A stretch of 64,000 nucleotides of DNA from Dyella terrae. GTDB lineage: Bacteria > Pseudomonadota > Gammaproteobacteria > Xanthomonadales > Rhodanobacteraceae. Made by a program: the position numbers and the translations under genes. Positions 63,193 to 64,000 of the stretch are shown here, piece after piece (position 1 is the stretch's first letter; the number at the start of each line of letters is the position of its first letter). The stretch covers positions 1,426,001 through 1,490,000 of the forward strand of contig NZ_SIZZ01000001.1 of NCBI RefSeq assembly GCF_004322705.1, read 5' to 3'. The notes beneath the pieces were generated by a model. It saw nothing but the letters and a program-made list of their open reading frames with translations. It ran no database searches and had not been told where the DNA came from.

Positions 63193-63549
63193 TCAGGCCA
63201 AAGGTGGCCTTAAAGGCGGAGAGCCGGGTGGTTGCGGCGCCTCCAACGCGGAGGGAACGAAGGACGCGCCACCCTGCATGGGTGTCGGCATGAATGACAC
63301 GTCCATGCGCGGCATGGCAGCGCACGCATGCGCACACGGGCAGGCATCGACACCGGCATGCCCGGCGCGATCGCCGTGGTCAGCGTGATCGCCATGTGAT
63401 GGCATATCGGCCATGCCTGCCATCGCCTGTGTGGGACCGCAGCAATCGACCATGGCCCATGCCGATCCGGTCATCGCCGTCCACGCACCGATGGCCAGCA
63501 GCAAGAGCAGCAGGCTTCGACGAAGACGGGGAAAAAGGGAGCGGACCAT
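63193..63549 (-). CDS. copL: CopL-like metal-binding protein
   Basis: The 118-residue protein has a signal peptide (about 1-32, ending GSAWA) and a short body rich in Cys, His and Met (VDCCGPTQAMAGMADMP, DHADHGD, ACPCAHACAAM). A small Cys/His/Met-rich gene just upstream of copA-copB is the known position of copL in xanthomonads, where it is needed for copper-induced expression. The assignment is by position and composition. Confidence 0.72.
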   Translation of the reverse strand: MVRSLFPRLRRSLLLLLLAIGAWTAMTGSAWAMVDCCGPTQAMAGMADMPSHGDHADHGDRAGHAGVDACPCAHACAAMPRMDVSFMPTPMQGGASFVPSALEAPQPPGSPPLRPPLA

Positions 63550-63680
63550 GACCGGAGCTTAGCCAGAGGCCAGGGTGCGACTCAACTCTGGACATGGCTT
63601 CAAGCGGACTGCGGGCGCATTCCGTTTCCCGACGTGGACGTCCAGGCCGCTACAATGCGCTGCCCCACCCGAGAGCCGCC

Positions 63681-64000
63681 ATGAACTATCGCCATGCCTA
63701 TCATGCCGGCAATTTCGCCGATGTCCTCAAGCACGCGGTGTTGCTTGCGCTGATCGAGTCGCTCAAGGCCAAGCCCACGCCGTTCTGTTTCGTGGAAACG
63801 CACGCCGGTAGCGGCTGCTATGCGCTGAACAGCCCCGAGGCGGGCAAGACCGGCGAATACAAGGATGGCATTGCCCGCCTGCTCTTCCCGGACCTGCACG
63901 ACACGCCCGCACGCACCGCGCCGCTGCCGCCGCTGCTGCGGCGCTGGCTGGACAGCATCCTGACGCTGCCAGGCAACGATGGCTCGCTGCATCTTTATCC
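63681..64000 (+). CDS. rlmJ: 23S rRNA m6A2030 methyltransferase RlmJ, C-terminus cut by window edge
   Basis: The first 106 residues are visible. MNYRHAYHAGNFADVLKH is the highly conserved RlmJ start, followed by the SAM-binding ETHAGSGCYAL. It methylates A2030 of 23S rRNA. GAGAG lies 6 bases before the ATG. The frame is open at the right edge. Confidence 0.95.
   Translation, partial: MNYRHAYHAGNFADVLKHAVLLALIESLKAKPTPFCFVETHAGSGCYALNSPEAGKTGEYKDGIARLLFPDLHDTPARTAPLPPLLRRWLDSILTLPGNDGSLHLY

Overview
The window is high-GC, gene-dense bacterial chromosome, very likely from a gammaproteobacterium of the Xanthomonadales, probably Rhodanobacteraceae (Luteibacter/Dyella/Rhodanobacter type). This is inference from gene content: a lipidated subtilisin autotransporter, a CopL-CopA-CopB copper operon, large Oar-type TonB receptors and liu leucine-degradation genes. 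No rRNA, tRNA, CRISPR array, insertion sequence or prophage was seen. All intergenic stretches are shorter than about 300 bases, and what they hold is listed.

Layout. 1-2569: minus-strand autotransporter protease, cut by the left edge. 2744-18218: acyl-CoA/leucine catabolism (thiolase, both 3-methylcrotonyl-CoA carboxylase subunits, methylglutaconyl-CoA hydratase, HMG-CoA lyase), interrupted by an HscC-type Hsp70 module flanked by two membrane J-like proteins (6446-11401) and by a minus-strand feoA-feoB operon with a Cys-rich partner (11417-13820). 18470-20299: typA/bipA. 20381-23719: an unusual TAP-like hydrolase and a metallophosphoesterase. 23790-38160: a glycan-use locus with a TonB receptor, GH79-like and clan-D glycosidases, two PfkB kinases, an AgaS-type isomerase, a class I aldolase, an amidohydrolase, a DeoR regulator and a DUF3472-like protein. 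Tandem TTTCGAAA-type sites lie in its divergent promoter region and after the regulator gene, suggesting one regulon. 38198-48348: a methyltransferase, a DUF1800/DUF1501 pair, a zincin-like protein, a PadR/sensor pair, topoisomerase IB, and an AraC regulator divergent from an alpha/beta hydrolase with a clear 20-bp tandem-repeat operator between them.

48457-49936 holds the most novel-looking system. Four paralogous membrane peptides of 45-51 residues form two dicistronic cassettes. Each is preceded by a textbook sigma-54 (-24/-12) promoter and by matching TGTCCG/CGGACA boxes upstream, as expected for an enhancer-binding protein. A minus-strand gene of unknown function lies between the cassettes. 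Most of these genes are below the usual annotation length cut-offs.

49962-64000: M13 metallopeptidase, cyclophilin-type isomerase, globin, AsmA-family protein, a YqjI-like PadR regulator with a YqjH-like ferric reductase, an EamA transporter, a LysR/NAD(P)-binding pair, the cop operon, and rlmJ cut by the right edge. Two gene ends here (53109-53189 and 55936-56034) carry related extragenic elements built from 7-bp tandem repeats.
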